Shown: positions 6,882-15,381, counted from the first letter of the stretch. The stretch is 64,000 nucleotides of DNA from Gaiellaceae bacterium (GCA_030446625.1 JAUJMY010000007.1:62001-126000), one strand, 5' to 3'. The notes: generated by a model not told the origin, from the sequence alone. Numbers and translations: made by a program.

Positions 6882-7964
6882 CTACGCGTTCTCGAGCAGC
6901 CGCCGCTCGGCGCGGCGGCGGCGCGCACGCTCCAGGGCGACGCCCGCCGCGGCGAGCGCGAGGAACGGCGCTGCGACGATGAGCGCCGCGAGGAGCCACG
7001 TGAGGATCGTGCCGAGAACGGAGACTGCGTCCCGGAGTGTCTGCTCGAGCTCGCCGCGCGGCTTCGGCGCGAGCTCCTCCGGGTTCCGAGTCGTCAGCGT
7101 CAGCGACACCGTTGCCAGCCGCGCGCGGCGCACCGTTTCGTCGCGCGCGGCGACGCGGGCGCGGAGCGTCTCGCGGGCGCTGAGCAGGCGCAGGCGGAGG
7201 CGCGCGCGCTCGTCCTGCGTCAGATCCGTGCGCGCGAGCTCGCGCTCGAGCGTCGCGACCGTGCGGCGCAGCGCCGCGATCTGCTCGTCCTGGCGGTTCA
7301 CGCCCTGCTGCACGTCCTGGATGTCGATCCGCTGCGCGACGATCGTGCCGAGCTGCGAGAAGCGCGCGATCGCGTCCTGCACGCGGCCGACCGGAACGCG
7401 GACGACGAGCAGCGAGTCGCCGTCGTCGCCGCGCGGCGCGTCGTAGCGCGCGACGACGACGAAGCCGCCGAGCGAGCGCGTGGCGCGCATCGCGCGCGCC
7501 GTCGAGCTCGAGAGCGCGTCGAGGTCGCGCACGCGGACGTGGAGCTCCGCGCGGTAGTCCTGGAGGCGCCGGCTGGGGGCCGGCGCGGCGGCGCCGCGCG
7601 AACGCCCCTGGACGAAGTCGGGAGCCGCCCCGCGGTCCGAGCCGGACGCTGGCGGCGCCTTCTCGGCCGCCGGCCGTGGCGCGGCCGGAGCCCTCACCGC
7701 CTCCTCGCCTCCGCCTCCAACGACGCGGGAGTCGCGCGAGCCGACGCCGATCGCCGCGGCGGCGACCGCTGCGACTAGCAGCGCCGCCGCAAGAACGGGC
7801 ACGGCGCGCCGCAGCTCGAACCGCGGCCGGCGGGGCGGCGCCGCGGTCGTCGCCAGCATCTGCACGCGCTCGCGTAGCTGCTCCGACGGCTGCGGCCGGG
7901 CGGCGCGCAGCATCCTCACGAGCTCGTCGTGGCGCTCGTTGATCGTCTCAGGCGGCGACGGCAT
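6882..7964 (-). CDS. DUF4349-domain membrane protein, probable sigma-factor partner
   Basis: 360 aa. Residues 1-45 (ERHDELVRMLRAARPQPSEQLRERV) look like the short cytoplasmic N-terminus of membrane anti-sigma proteins. A membrane helix follows at about 52-72, then a linker rich in Ala/Pro. The DUF4349 domain (about 135-320) contains YRAELHVRVRDLDALSSST, VRVPVGRVQDAIARFSQLG and a long coiled coil with QDEQIAALRRTVATLERELAR, ending in a second membrane helix and a basic tail. It overlaps the sigma-factor gene by 17 bp, so the two are co-translated. DUF4349 proteins are usually lipoproteins or membrane proteins of unknown role; anti-sigma function is inferred from position only. Confidence 0.8.
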   Translation of the reverse strand: MPSPPETINERHDELVRMLRAARPQPSEQLRERVQMLATTAAPPRRPRFELRRAVPVLAAALLVAAVAAAAIGVGSRDSRVVGGGGEEAVRAPAAPRPAAEKAPPASGSDRGAAPDFVQGRSRGAAAPAPSRRLQDYRAELHVRVRDLDALSSSTARAMRATRSLGGFVVVARYDAPRGDDGDSLLVVRVPVGRVQDAIARFSQLGTIVAQRIDIQDVQQGVNRQDEQIAALRRTVATLERELARTDLTQDERARLRLRLLSARETLRARVAARDETVRRARLATVSLTLTTRNPEELAPKPRGELEQTLRDAVSVLGTILTWLLAALIVAAPFLALAAAGVALERARRRRAERRLLENA

Positions 7965-8484
7965 CTCGCATCTTCTCCTCGAGTCGTTGCAGTGCGCGGT
8001 TGAGGCGGGTCGAGCAGGCGGTGGGGCTGATCCCGAGCAGCCGTGCCGCGGTTGACGAGTCGAGCTCCAGCAGCACGCGCAGCGCGATCACCTCGCGATC
8101 CGCGGCGGAGAGGCTTCGCAGCGCCGCGTCGAGCGCGGGCGAGAGATCGTCGGCGAGCGGCGCCGCGTGCTCGCGCGGCTCGAGCGCCGCGTACACGTCC
8201 TCACGGCGGCGCCTGCGTGCCTCGCCGCGGAGGTGGTCGAGCGCCGTGCTGCGCGCGACCTGGCACAGCCACGTGCGCGCGCTCCCGCGGCGGGGATCGA
8301 AGCGCCGCCACGAGCGGAGCGCGCGCTCGAACGTCGCCGCGGTCAGCTCCTCGGCAACGGCACGGTCACCCGTGAGGTACACGAGATACGCGTGCACGTC
8401 CGCGAGGTGCGCCTCGGCAGCCTCGGCGAACGTCGGCGCGCCCGTCCGGCCCCGCTCGAAGATGCTCGACGTGACGGCGTGCAC
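7948..8484 (-). CDS. RNA polymerase sigma factor, ECF-like sigma-70 family
   Basis: 178 aa from the preferred GTG at 8484, which follows AGAGGGAAC; a GTG at 8505 would add 7 basic residues. Region 2 is seen in DVHAYLVYLTGDRAVAEELTA and TFERALRSWRRFDPRRGSARTWL, and region 4 in LRSLSAADREVIALRVLLELDSSTAARLLGIS with the HTH. Directs RNA polymerase to an unknown regulon. It follows cofE after 38 bp and overlaps the DUF4349 gene, so it may be read from the F420 operon as well as from its own promoter. Confidence 0.9.
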   Translation of the reverse strand: MHAVTSSIFERGRTGAPTFAEAAEAHLADVHAYLVYLTGDRAVAEELTAATFERALRSWRRFDPRRGSARTWLCQVARSTALDHLRGEARRRRREDVYAALEPREHAAPLADDLSPALDAALRSLSAADREVIALRVLLELDSSTAARLLGISPTACSTRLNRALQRLEEKMRDAVAA

Positions 8485-8522
8485 GTTCCCTCTACGCCGC
8501 CGCACGCGCTCCCGTCACATCG

Positions 8523-9257
8523 CTACCGAAAGAGGTCGCGCTCGGGCGGCATGACGAGGTCGCGCGCCTTCCCCTCGCCCTCGAGCTGGAGACCGCGAAC
8601 GACGGCCGCCGGGACGCCGTCGAGCTTTCCGAGCACGAGCTCCGCCGCGCTCGCGATCTCGTCGGCGACGGCGATCGTCGTCGCGTGCAGCTCGTATCCG
8701 GTGGGGTCCCGCCTCCCGTTCAGGTCCAGGAGCACGGGGATCCCGGCGGCGCCGATCGCGACGTCCGTCGTGCCGAGCCGCCACGGTCGGCCGAACGAGT
8801 CGCTCACAAGGACGCCGACTGCCGTCCCGGTCAGCTCGCGAAGGCGCTCCCGGAGCCGTGCGGCGGAGGCGTCGGGATCCAGCGGGAGGAGCACGAGCGT
8901 CCCCGCCTGCGGCGCATTCGACGCGTCCACGCCCGCGGAGCCGCACACGAACCCGTGCCGCGTTTCGGCGATCACCAACGACCCGCGAGTCCGCACGATC
9001 CGGACGGCCTCGCGGAGGACCGCCTCGAGCTGTCGCGGATCTGCGCCGTCCTGCGCGAGCTCGCGCGCGGCGGCGGAAGGCTCCAGCTCGTCGAGGCGCA
9101 CGACCCGCCCCTCCGCCTTCGAGATCGCCTTCTGAGCGACGACGAGGACGTCGTGCCGCTCGAGCGGCGGCGCCGCTGCCGCGATCAGCGCCGCGAGATC
9201 GTCACCCTCCCGAACGTCTGGGACCCCGGCGACCGGGATCACCCGCACCTCGTTCAT
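8523..9257 (-). CDS. cofE: Coenzyme F420-0:L-glutamate ligase
   Basis: 244 aa, equal to the CofE/FbiB N-terminal ligase. Adds gamma-linked glutamates to F420-0 using GTP and divalent metal. Motifs: VIPVAGVPDVREGDDLAALI at the N-terminus, DVLVVAQKAISKAEGRVV, RHGFVCGSAGVDASNA, then GVLVSDSFGRPWRLGTTDVAIG, which holds the metal/GTP residues. It lacks the C-terminal FMN-dependent dehydro-F420 reductase domain found in mycobacterial FbiB, so that step must be encoded elsewhere. The ATG overlaps the npdG stop (ATGA). It is the fourth gene of cofC-cofD-npdG-cofE. Confidence 0.93.
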   Translation of the reverse strand: MNEVRVIPVAGVPDVREGDDLAALIAAAAPPLERHDVLVVAQKAISKAEGRVVRLDELEPSAAARELAQDGADPRQLEAVLREAVRIVRTRGSLVIAETRHGFVCGSAGVDASNAPQAGTLVLLPLDPDASAARLRERLRELTGTAVGVLVSDSFGRPWRLGTTDVAIGAAGIPVLLDLNGRRDPTGYELHATTIAVADEIASAAELVLGKLDGVPAAVVRGLQLEGEGKARDLVMPPERDLFR

Positions 9258-9871
9258 GGGAGGCCGGTTACGCGCACGCCCGCGTGCGCGCGGTACCGCT
9301 TGTTCACGTTCACGATCACGGCGGTGAGACCCTCGAGGGCACGGGCGCTCGCAAGTGGTCCGGCGTCGAGAGCGCGGCCGGACACGAGGCGGCCGGCGAG
9401 CTCGAGCGCGAGCTCCTTCGCACGCGCGTCGTCGCCGCAGACGAGCGCGTCCTCGTCCGGCTGCACCGCCGCGAGGTTCGCCGCCGCGAGCGTGTGGAGC
9501 CCTGCGGCGACGGGCGCGGCGACGACGTCGGCGACGCGCTCGGCGAGCGACCGCGACTCGTGCGACGGCCGGACGCCGTCCTTCGAGAACTCGAGCTCGG
9601 CGGCGACGCACAGGAGCGGCGTCGTCCCGATCGCAGCGGCGAGCTCGCCCGCCGTCGACAGCGCGGCGTCGGCCTGCACCGCGAGCACGGCGATGTCCGC
9701 GCCACGGACTGCAGCGTCGTTCGCGTCGCCGGCGACGCCGAGCTGCGACGCCCTCTCCGCCGCACGGGCGGCATCGCGCGAGCCGACGACGACCTCGTCC
9801 CCGGCCTCGCGCAGCCGGATCGCAAGCGCACGCCCGAACGTGCCGGTGCCGCCGACGATCGCGACCCTCAT
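9254..9871 (-). CDS. npdG: F420-dependent NADP+ reductase (NpdG-type)
   Basis: 205 aa. Transfers hydride between reduced F420 and NADP+. Rossmann N-terminus MRVAIVGGTGTFGRALAIRL with VVVGSRDAARA for the NADP phosphate, VRGADIAVLAVQ, and the C-terminal RALDAGPLASARALEGLTA and NKRYRAHAG segments typical of NpdG/FNO enzymes. It sits between cofD and cofE with ATGA overlaps on both sides, so the cofactor and one of its users are made together. The assignment rests on both sequence pattern and context; a role as a generic NADP-binding protein is unlikely given the F420 neighbours. Confidence 0.88.
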   Translation of the reverse strand: MRVAIVGGTGTFGRALAIRLREAGDEVVVGSRDAARAAERASQLGVAGDANDAAVRGADIAVLAVQADAALSTAGELAAAIGTTPLLCVAAELEFSKDGVRPSHESRSLAERVADVVAAPVAAGLHTLAAANLAAVQPDEDALVCGDDARAKELALELAGRLVSGRALDAGPLASARALEGLTAVIVNVNKRYRAHAGVRVTGLP

Positions 9872-10803
9872 CGCAGCGCGAGCGCTCCTTGCAGCGTCGC
9901 CTGCGCCAGACGGGCGCGCGCCTCCGCGTCCGTCATCAGCGTCTGCGCGACGACGGGCCGGATCCCGAGCGACGCCACGGCGTCCGCGTCGGCAGCGTCG
10001 CGCTCGTCGATCACCAGCGCGTCGATCAACCCGAGGTAGCAGTCGGCGACGTGCGCCGCCGTCGTTCCGCCGCCGAGCCGCGCGAGCATGCGGTCGGCGG
10101 GACCCTTGACCGCACGGCCGCCGACGAGGGGGCTGACGGCGACCGCGGGGCAGCCGCGCAGCTCGAGCGCGTCGCGGATCTCGCGCACCGCGAGCGTCGG
10201 CCACACGCTGACGTACGGGTTGCTCGGCGCGATCAGGATGAGCTCCGCGCTCTCGATGGCGTCCAGGACTCCGGGCGCGGGCTCGGCCTCGGTCGCCCCC
10301 TCGAAGCGGACGCCGTCGACCTCGTCGCGGTGGCCGCGCGCGACGAACCACTCCTGGAACGGGAACGAGCCCGCGGGCGTCTCGATCCACGTGCGCAGGC
10401 GGTCGTCGGTCGCCGGAAGCAGGCCCGCGCGAATCCGGAGGCGCTGGGCGAGCCGGTGCGTCACCGTCGAGAGGTGCTCGCCGCTCCGGAGCGCCTGCGT
10501 CCGGACGAGGTGCAGGCCGAGGTCGCGGTCGCCGAGCCGGAACCAGGCCTCGCCGCCGAGCCGAGCGGCCGCCTCGAGCGCGTGCCACGTCTCGTCCGCC
10601 CGGCCCCACCCGCGCTCCTCGTCCGCGACGCCGGCGAGTGCGTACAGGATCGAGTCGAGGTCGGGCGAGACGTGGAGCCCGAGCACCTCCACGTCGTCGC
10701 CGACGTTCCCGACGATCGTGATGTCCTCGGCTGCGACGACGTCGACGAGCCCGCGGAGGAAGCGCGCGCCGCCGACGCCGCCCGAGAGGACGACGATGCT
10801 CAC
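9868..10803 (-). CDS. cofD: 2-phospho-L-lactate (or phosphoenolpyruvate) transferase, F420 synthesis
   Basis: 311 aa. Joins the activated lactyl/PEP moiety made by CofC to the riboflavin-like precursor Fo, giving (dehydro)F420-0. Motifs: VVLSGGVGGARFLRGL at the N-terminus, IVGNVGDDVEVLGLHVSPDLD (metal and substrate site), LGDRDLGLHLVRT, IAPSNPYVSVWPTLAV and VAVSPLVGGRAVKGPADRML. The GTG at 10803 overlaps the cofC stop by 4 bp (GTGA). Upstream extension of the open frame is antisense to the PolX region and is rejected. All landmark residues of the family are present. Confidence 0.95.
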   Translation of the reverse strand: MSIVVLSGGVGGARFLRGLVDVVAAEDITIVGNVGDDVEVLGLHVSPDLDSILYALAGVADEERGWGRADETWHALEAAARLGGEAWFRLGDRDLGLHLVRTQALRSGEHLSTVTHRLAQRLRIRAGLLPATDDRLRTWIETPAGSFPFQEWFVARGHRDEVDGVRFEGATEAEPAPGVLDAIESAELILIAPSNPYVSVWPTLAVREIRDALELRGCPAVAVSPLVGGRAVKGPADRMLARLGGGTTAAHVADCYLGLIDALVIDERDAADADAVASLGIRPVVAQTLMTDAEARARLAQATLQGALALR

Positions 10804-11294
10804 GCCGCCAGGGCCGCGCGCGTGCAGGCGCCGACGCGGGCGCGCACTCGCTCCAGGTCCTCGGGAGTGTCGACGTCGTCGGCCAGGTTCGGGACGTGGA
10901 CCGCGCGCGCGCCGTTCGCGACGAATCGCGCGGCGCTCCCCGGGCCGTAGAGCGGCGCGTAGAGCTCCGGCCGCGCCAGCGAGAGCGCGTTCGTCGTGCC
11001 GTCGTCCGCGGGGGCGATCGCAGTGCCTCCCGCCGGTGTCGCGGCGACGAGCGTGCGCAGGTCGGCCGGCGTCGCGCACGGCACGTCGGCGTTGACGACG
11101 AGGACGTGCCCGTCGAGACGCTCGAGCGCGGCCGCGACCGCGACACCCTGGCCGCCGTCGCCGTTCGCGACGAGCACGCGCCCCACCTGCGCCGCGGCCG
11201 CGACGACGTCTGCGAGCATCGCCTGCGCCAGCTTCGAGCTCCCCAGACGGCTCTTCGCCGACGCGCCGCGGAACGGGACGACGACGGTGACCAC
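10800..11294 (-). CDS. cofC: Phospholactate/PEP guanylyltransferase, F420 synthesis
   Basis: 164 aa, short for a family that is usually about 200-220 residues. Nucleotidyltransferase that activates 2-phospholactate or PEP with GTP for CofD. MVTVVVPFRGASAKSRLGSS is the NTP-binding start (normally PVK..d.AKSRL), VLVVNADVPCATPADL carries the metal Asp (DxP), and PADDGTTNALSL matches the Asp-Gly-Gly/Thr-N-L segment; VPNLADDVDTPEDLERV is the C-terminal signature. TACTCT ends 6 nt before the GTG, so this is the leaderless first gene of the F420 operon. The shortening lies between strands and removes no recognised catalytic motif. Confidence 0.9.
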   Translation of the reverse strand: MVTVVVPFRGASAKSRLGSSKLAQAMLADVVAAAAQVGRVLVANGDGGQGVAVAAALERLDGHVLVVNADVPCATPADLRTLVAATPAGGTAIAPADDGTTNALSLARPELYAPLYGPGSAARFVANGARAVHVPNLADDVDTPEDLERVRARVGACTRAALAA

Positions 11295-11300
11295 GAGCAG

Positions 11301-11306
11301 AGAGTA
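11301..11306 (-). promoter_or_regulatory. -10 hexamer TACTCT of the F420 operon
   Basis: Minus-strand TANNNT, 6 nt before the cofC GTG with no Shine-Dalgarno, in a 19-bp gap shared with the divergent polX-like gene. Confidence 0.5.
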
Positions 11307-11313
11307 TCCCGCG

Positions 11314-12969
11314 ATGCCCGAGCTCTCGAACGCGCAGATCGCCGACCGCCTGGAGGCCTTCGCGGCGCTGCTCGACCTCGCCGGCGCGAGCTACTACACG
11401 GCGCGCGCGTACCGGCGCGCGGCCGAGCTGATCCGGTCGACGCCGGCGCGCGTGGACCGGCTCGTCCGCGGCGGGCGCGCACGCGAGCTGCGCGGGATCG
11501 GGCCCGGGATCGAGGCGCGGCTCCGCGAGCTCGTCGACACGGGCGAGATCGCGGAGCTCGTCGAGCTCGAGCGGACCACGTCTCCGGAGCTCGTCGGCCT
11601 CGGCCGCTTCATCGGCGTCGGCCCGCAGCGAATGCTCGAGATCGCGCGGGCGCTCGGCGTCGAGACGGCGGCGCAGTTCCGAGACGCGGCGCGGACAGGG
11701 CGGCTCGCGAGCGTCCGCGGCATCGGCCCGAGAACCGAGCGCAAGCTCGTCGACGCGCTCGAGCGGGCAGAGCAGCCGCGACCGCGGCGCGGGCTCCTGC
11801 TCAACCGCGCGTGGGCGCTCGCCGAGGGAATCGCGGAGGCCGTCGGAGGCGAGGTCGCGGGCGATCCGCGGCGGTGCCGCGACTCCTGCGAGCAGTTCGT
11901 GGTGGTGTGCGCCGCGACGCGGCCGCGACCCATCGTGGACGCGTTCGAGAGCCTGCCGCAGATCGTCGCGCTCGTCGAGCGCGAGGAGCGGCGCGCCGTC
12001 GGCGTCACGGTCGAAGGCGTCCCCGTCGAGCTCGTCGTCGCCGTGCCGGAGCGGTTCGGGACGGAGCTCGTCCGCGCGACGGGATCGGCGGCGTACGTGG
12101 GCGCGCTCGAGCCGCTTCCGGACGCGAGCGACGAGGCCGGCGTCTACCGCGCCCTCGGCATCCCGTACTGCCCGCCGGAGCTGCGCGAAGCGCCGTTCCG
12201 GGGTGAGCCGCCGGGAAAGCTGCTGCGGCTGGAGGACGTGCGCGGCGACCTGCATTGCCACACGACGTGGTCCGACGGCAAGGCGAGCGTCCTCGAGATG
12301 GGCGTCGCCGCGCGCGCGCTCGGCTACGAGTACCTCGCGATCTGCGACCATACGCGCGCCGTCCGCGTCGTGCCGGGGCTAGGGCCCGACGAGCTGCGCC
12401 GGCAGGCGGACGAGGTCGCGGCCGCGAACGAGGAGCTCGCGCCGTTCCGGATCCTGCGCGGGAGCGAGTGCGACATGCTCGCCGACGGGTCGCTCGACCT
12501 CCCGGACGACGTCCTTTCGGAGCTCGAGTGGGTGCAGGTGAGCCTGCACGCCGGCCAGCGGGCGCGGCGGGCGGAGCTGACGAAGCGTGTCGTCGAAGCG
12601 ATGCGCCATCCGGCCGTCACCTGCCTCAGCCACCCGACCGGGCGGCTCATCAACCACCGGCCGCCGAACGCGCTCGACCTCGAGCGCGTCTTCGAGGTCG
12701 CCCTCGAGACGGGAGTGGCGGTGGAGGTGAACGGGCTCCCGGATCGCCTCGACCTCCGCGACGAGCACGTGCGGCTCGCCATCGCCGCGCGCGTGCCGGT
12801 GGTCTGCTCGACGGACGCACACTCGACGCGCGGGCTGCTGAACATGCGGCTCTCGGTCGCGACCGCGCGCCGCGGCTGGGCCCCGGCGGGCGACGTCGTG
12901 AACACCAAGCCGCTCGCCGAGCTCGAGGCGTGGCTACGGCGCCGCCGCCGCGGCGGCGGCACGCCTTAG
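11314..12969 (+). CDS. PolX-like protein with intact PHP domain and degenerate polymerase site
   Basis: 551 aa, full PolX length (about 570). N-terminal 8-kDa-like domain, then helix-hairpin-helix repeats LRGIGPGIEARLRELV and VRGIGPRTERKLVDAL. The palm should read GSxRRxKExxGDxDxLV, but here it is AGDPRRCRDSCEQFVVVC: both catalytic Asp are replaced (Gln, Val), and the third carboxylate motif VDLRVV is VELVVAV. The C-terminal PHP phosphoesterase domain is complete: DLHCHTTWSDG, CDHTRAV, GSECDML, SLHAG, LSHPTG and STDAHS provide the metal ligands. So a nuclease/phosphoesterase is expected, not a polymerase. The ATG at 11314 is the first start after the cofC promoter region. Confidence 0.88.
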   Translation: MPELSNAQIADRLEAFAALLDLAGASYYTARAYRRAAELIRSTPARVDRLVRGGRARELRGIGPGIEARLRELVDTGEIAELVELERTTSPELVGLGRFIGVGPQRMLEIARALGVETAAQFRDAARTGRLASVRGIGPRTERKLVDALERAEQPRPRRGLLLNRAWALAEGIAEAVGGEVAGDPRRCRDSCEQFVVVCAATRPRPIVDAFESLPQIVALVEREERRAVGVTVEGVPVELVVAVPERFGTELVRATGSAAYVGALEPLPDASDEAGVYRALGIPYCPPELREAPFRGEPPGKLLRLEDVRGDLHCHTTWSDGKASVLEMGVAARALGYEYLAICDHTRAVRVVPGLGPDELRRQADEVAAANEELAPFRILRGSECDMLADGSLDLPDDVLSELEWVQVSLHAGQRARRAELTKRVVEAMRHPAVTCLSHPTGRLINHRPPNALDLERVFEVALETGVAVEVNGLPDRLDLRDEHVRLAIAARVPVVCSTDAHSTRGLLNMRLSVATARRGWAPAGDVVNTKPLAELEAWLRRRRRGGGTP

Positions 12970-13247
12970 GCGCGCGTCGGCGCCCCGGGGCCGCTCGTCG
13001 CCCACTCGCGAAGCTCGAACCAGTGCGTCTCGGTCAGCGCCGCCGCGACCTTCTCCTCGGTGTGGTGCGCGTTGTAGACGTTGTGCTCGAGATCGCAGCA
13101 GATCGCGACGGCGCCGAGCGGGACGTCCGGCAGATGCACGAGCGCGTCCGCGGGCAGCCGCGCCTCGGCGACGGTGTAGTGCTTGAACTGGAGATCCGGG
13201 GCGAGCTCCATCAGCCGCGGCCAGTCCGGGCAGGTGCGCGAGGTCAT
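12966..13247 (-). CDS. Conserved small hypothetical protein (Cys/His-rich segment)
   Basis: 93 aa, unrecognised. Soluble, with a central stretch AICCDLEHNVYNAHHTEEKV that concentrates Cys, His and Asp and could bind a metal, and an aromatic C-terminal part THWFELREWATSGP. The ATG overlaps the wzt stop (ATGA), so it is translated as the last gene of hemE-hemH-wzt. Its stop overlaps the end of the convergent polX-like gene by 4 bp. The precise conserved look (few low-complexity runs) argues that it is a real gene. No function assigned. Confidence 0.7.
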   Translation of the reverse strand: MTSRTCPDWPRLMELAPDLQFKHYTVAEARLPADALVHLPDVPLGAVAICCDLEHNVYNAHHTEEKVAAALTETHWFELREWATSGPGAPTRA

Positions 13248-14470
13248 CGCAACGGGAGTTCGGCGGCGGCTCCGATTTCCTGCCTCCTCCAGCGTCCCTC
13301 GAGCAGGACGGGCCCGCGCGCCTCACCGGCCGGATAGACGACGAACGAGGCGGCGTCGTCGAGCTGGTGGAGCAGTCGCCCGTCGTCGGCGGCGACGAGG
13401 CCGAGGCGGACGTGGAAGCGCCCGTCGGCGAGCGGGAGCCGCTCCACGTCGAAGCGCGCCTCGAGCTCCTCGACGCCGTTCGACCACCCGAGCTCAGCCG
13501 TGTCCTGGACGTCCGCCGCGATGAGGGCGCCGCCCTCGCCGCGGAGCTCGTAGGCGAGCCGCGGCGCGGGCTCGAGCGCGCGGCCGGCGACGATCCGCAG
13601 CCGCAACGACCACGGCTCGCCCGCGGCGAACTGGCGGCGCTCCTCGCCCTCGGAGTCGAGGAGCGCTACGTCCTGGATCCGCGCCTCCCCGCTTCCCCAC
13701 TCGCGGAGACCTAGCTCGCGCTCGTCGGGGTCGCGCTCGGCGGCGAGCAGGCGCTGGTAGCGCGCGATCGCGTCGTGCGTCGGGCCGTCGAAGTCGACGC
13801 GCCCGCCGCTCAGCAGGACGGCGCGCTCGCACAGTCGCTCCACCGCGGACGCGTCGTGCGAGACGAACACGATCGTCCCGCCACGCTGCTTGAACTCGAA
13901 GATCTTGCCGAAGCACCTCCGCTGGAACTCCTCGTCGCCGACCGCGAAGACCTCGTCGAGCAGCAGCACGTCAGCCTCCATGTGCGAGGCGACGGCGAAG
14001 CCGAGGCGCATCGTCATCCCCGAGGAGTACGTGCGGACCGGCAGGTCGATGAAGCGTTCCAGCTGCGCGAAGGCGACCATCTCGTCGATGCGCGCGCGGA
14101 CGTCGGCACGCGTCAAGCCGTGGATCGACCCGTTCAAGTAGACGTTGTCGCGCCCGGTGAAGTCGGGGTGGAAGCCCGCGCCGAGCTCGAGCAGGGCGCC
14201 GACGCGCCCCCCGACGCTGACGCGGCCGGAGGTCGGCTTGATGATCCCCGCGAGCAGCTTCAGGAGCGTCGTCTTCCCGGAGCCGTTGCGGCCGACGAGC
14301 CCGACCGACTCGCCACGTTCGACGGCGAACGAGACGTCGCGCAGCGCCCAGACGTCCGTCCCGCGCGCGCGCCGGCGCGCGACGACGAGCTCCTTCAACG
14401 TCCGCGCCTCTTGCGGGTAGACGCGGAAGCGGCGCGAGACGTGCTCGAGCCGGATCCCGGCCTCTGTCAC
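13244..14470 (-). CDS. wzt: Polysaccharide ABC transporter ATP-binding protein with Wzt C-terminal domain
   Basis: 408 aa. Powers export of a lipid-linked polysaccharide together with a Wzm-type permease. ATPase domain about residues 1-245: Walker A GRNGSGKTTLLKLL, a Q-loop region in FHPDFTGRDNVYLNGSI typical of O-antigen/teichoic acid exporters, signature YSSGMTMRLGFAVAS, Walker B DVLLLDEVFAVGDEEF, and switch His in FVSHDASAVE. The C-terminal 140 residues are a beta-sandwich like the Wzt glycan-recognition domain. The GTG overlaps the hemH stop, which puts a glycan exporter in a heme operon. The matching permease is at 17312, on the same strand but separated by hem genes. Confidence 0.92.
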   Translation of the reverse strand: MTEAGIRLEHVSRRFRVYPQEARTLKELVVARRRARGTDVWALRDVSFAVERGESVGLVGRNGSGKTTLLKLLAGIIKPTSGRVSVGGRVGALLELGAGFHPDFTGRDNVYLNGSIHGLTRADVRARIDEMVAFAQLERFIDLPVRTYSSGMTMRLGFAVASHMEADVLLLDEVFAVGDEEFQRRCFGKIFEFKQRGGTIVFVSHDASAVERLCERAVLLSGGRVDFDGPTHDAIARYQRLLAAERDPDERELGLREWGSGEARIQDVALLDSEGEERRQFAAGEPWSLRLRIVAGRALEPAPRLAYELRGEGGALIAADVQDTAELGWSNGVEELEARFDVERLPLADGRFHVRLGLVAADDGRLLHQLDDAASFVVYPAGEARGPVLLEGRWRRQEIGAAAELPLR

Positions 14471-15381
14471 GCCTGCGACGGTACCGAAAGGGCCCGCTGC
14501 ACGAGCTCGGCGAGGACGCGCACGAACGCGGGGTCCGCGTTCGGCATCTCGATCCGCGCGAAGCGCATCCCGAGCTCGTCGGCGCGTGCCGTGGCCTCGG
14601 TGTCGAGGTCCCAGCGGATCTCGAGGTGGTCGGCCACGAAGCCGACGGGGCAGGCGAGGACGTCGCGAACGCCGCGCGAGCGCAGGTCAGCGAGGTGGTC
14701 GAGGATGTCCGGGCCGAGCCACGGCTCGCCCGTCTGCGACTCGCTCTGATACGAGAACGACCAGTCGGCGGCGCGCGCGCGCGCCGCAACAAGCCGCGCC
14801 GTCTCCAGCAGCTGCTCCTCGTACGGATCGCCGTCGTCGAGGATCCGCGCCGGGAGGCTGTGCGCAGTGAAGACGACGTGCGCTTCCGCGCCGCGGATCC
14901 GCTCCGCGAGCAACGCGACGAAGCCCGGGTGGCTGCCCCAGCTCTCGACGAACGCGATCTCGGCTCGCCGCGCGACGGCCTGCTCGAGCTGGCGGCGGTA
15001 GGCGCCGATCGACATGCGCGAGAAGTGCGGCGCGAGCACGAGGCCGACGATCCGGTGCGCCCCGCGGGAGAGCGCCGCTTCGGCGGCGTCCGCGATGCGC
15101 GGCGTCCAGTGGCGCATCCCGGTGAACACGGGTAGCCCGAGCTCCGTCTCGAGCGCGCCGCGCGTCTCCTCCGTGATCGCGTTCAGCGGGGAGCCGCGGT
15201 CGATACCGAGCCGGCGGTAGCGCTCGACGAGGTCGGCGAGCAACTCGGGCCGGATCGGGCGGCCGCCGCGGATGTCCGCGTAGTACGCGGGGACGTCCTC
15301 GAGGCGCTCGGGCGACCCGTACGCCATCAGCACGACGGCGGTGTCCGCGGCGGAAGTCACACTCTCGGCACGCGCGGACAC
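14467..15381 (-). CDS. hemH: Ferrochelatase (coproporphyrin III type)
   Basis: 304 aa. Inserts ferrous iron into a porphyrin. Motifs: VVLMAYGSPERLEDVPAY, GLVLAPHFSRMSIGAY (active-site His in the hydrophobic APHFS segment), VVFTAHSLPARI, SYQSESQTGEPWLGPDI and CPVGFVADHLEIRWDLD with the catalytic Glu. The YQSESQTGEPWLGPD form and the actinobacterial context favour coproporphyrin ferrochelatase (CpfC) over the protoporphyrin enzyme. The start is ambiguous: GTG at 15381 or GTG at 15360 (VTSAADTAV). It follows hemE by 88 bp and is coupled to wzt. Confidence 0.93.
   Translation of the reverse strand: MSARAESVTSAADTAVVLMAYGSPERLEDVPAYYADIRGGRPIRPELLADLVERYRRLGIDRGSPLNAITEETRGALETELGLPVFTGMRHWTPRIADAAEAALSRGAHRIVGLVLAPHFSRMSIGAYRRQLEQAVARRAEIAFVESWGSHPGFVALLAERIRGAEAHVVFTAHSLPARILDDGDPYEEQLLETARLVAARARAADWSFSYQSESQTGEPWLGPDILDHLADLRSRGVRDVLACPVGFVADHLEIRWDLDTEATARADELGMRFARIEMPNADPAFVRVLAELVQRALSVPSQA

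Noticed and set aside
12966-12969. The polX-like and small-protein gene overlap as a special regulatory junction
   Set aside because: A 4-bp convergent stop overlap is common in compact genomes and needs no special explanation.
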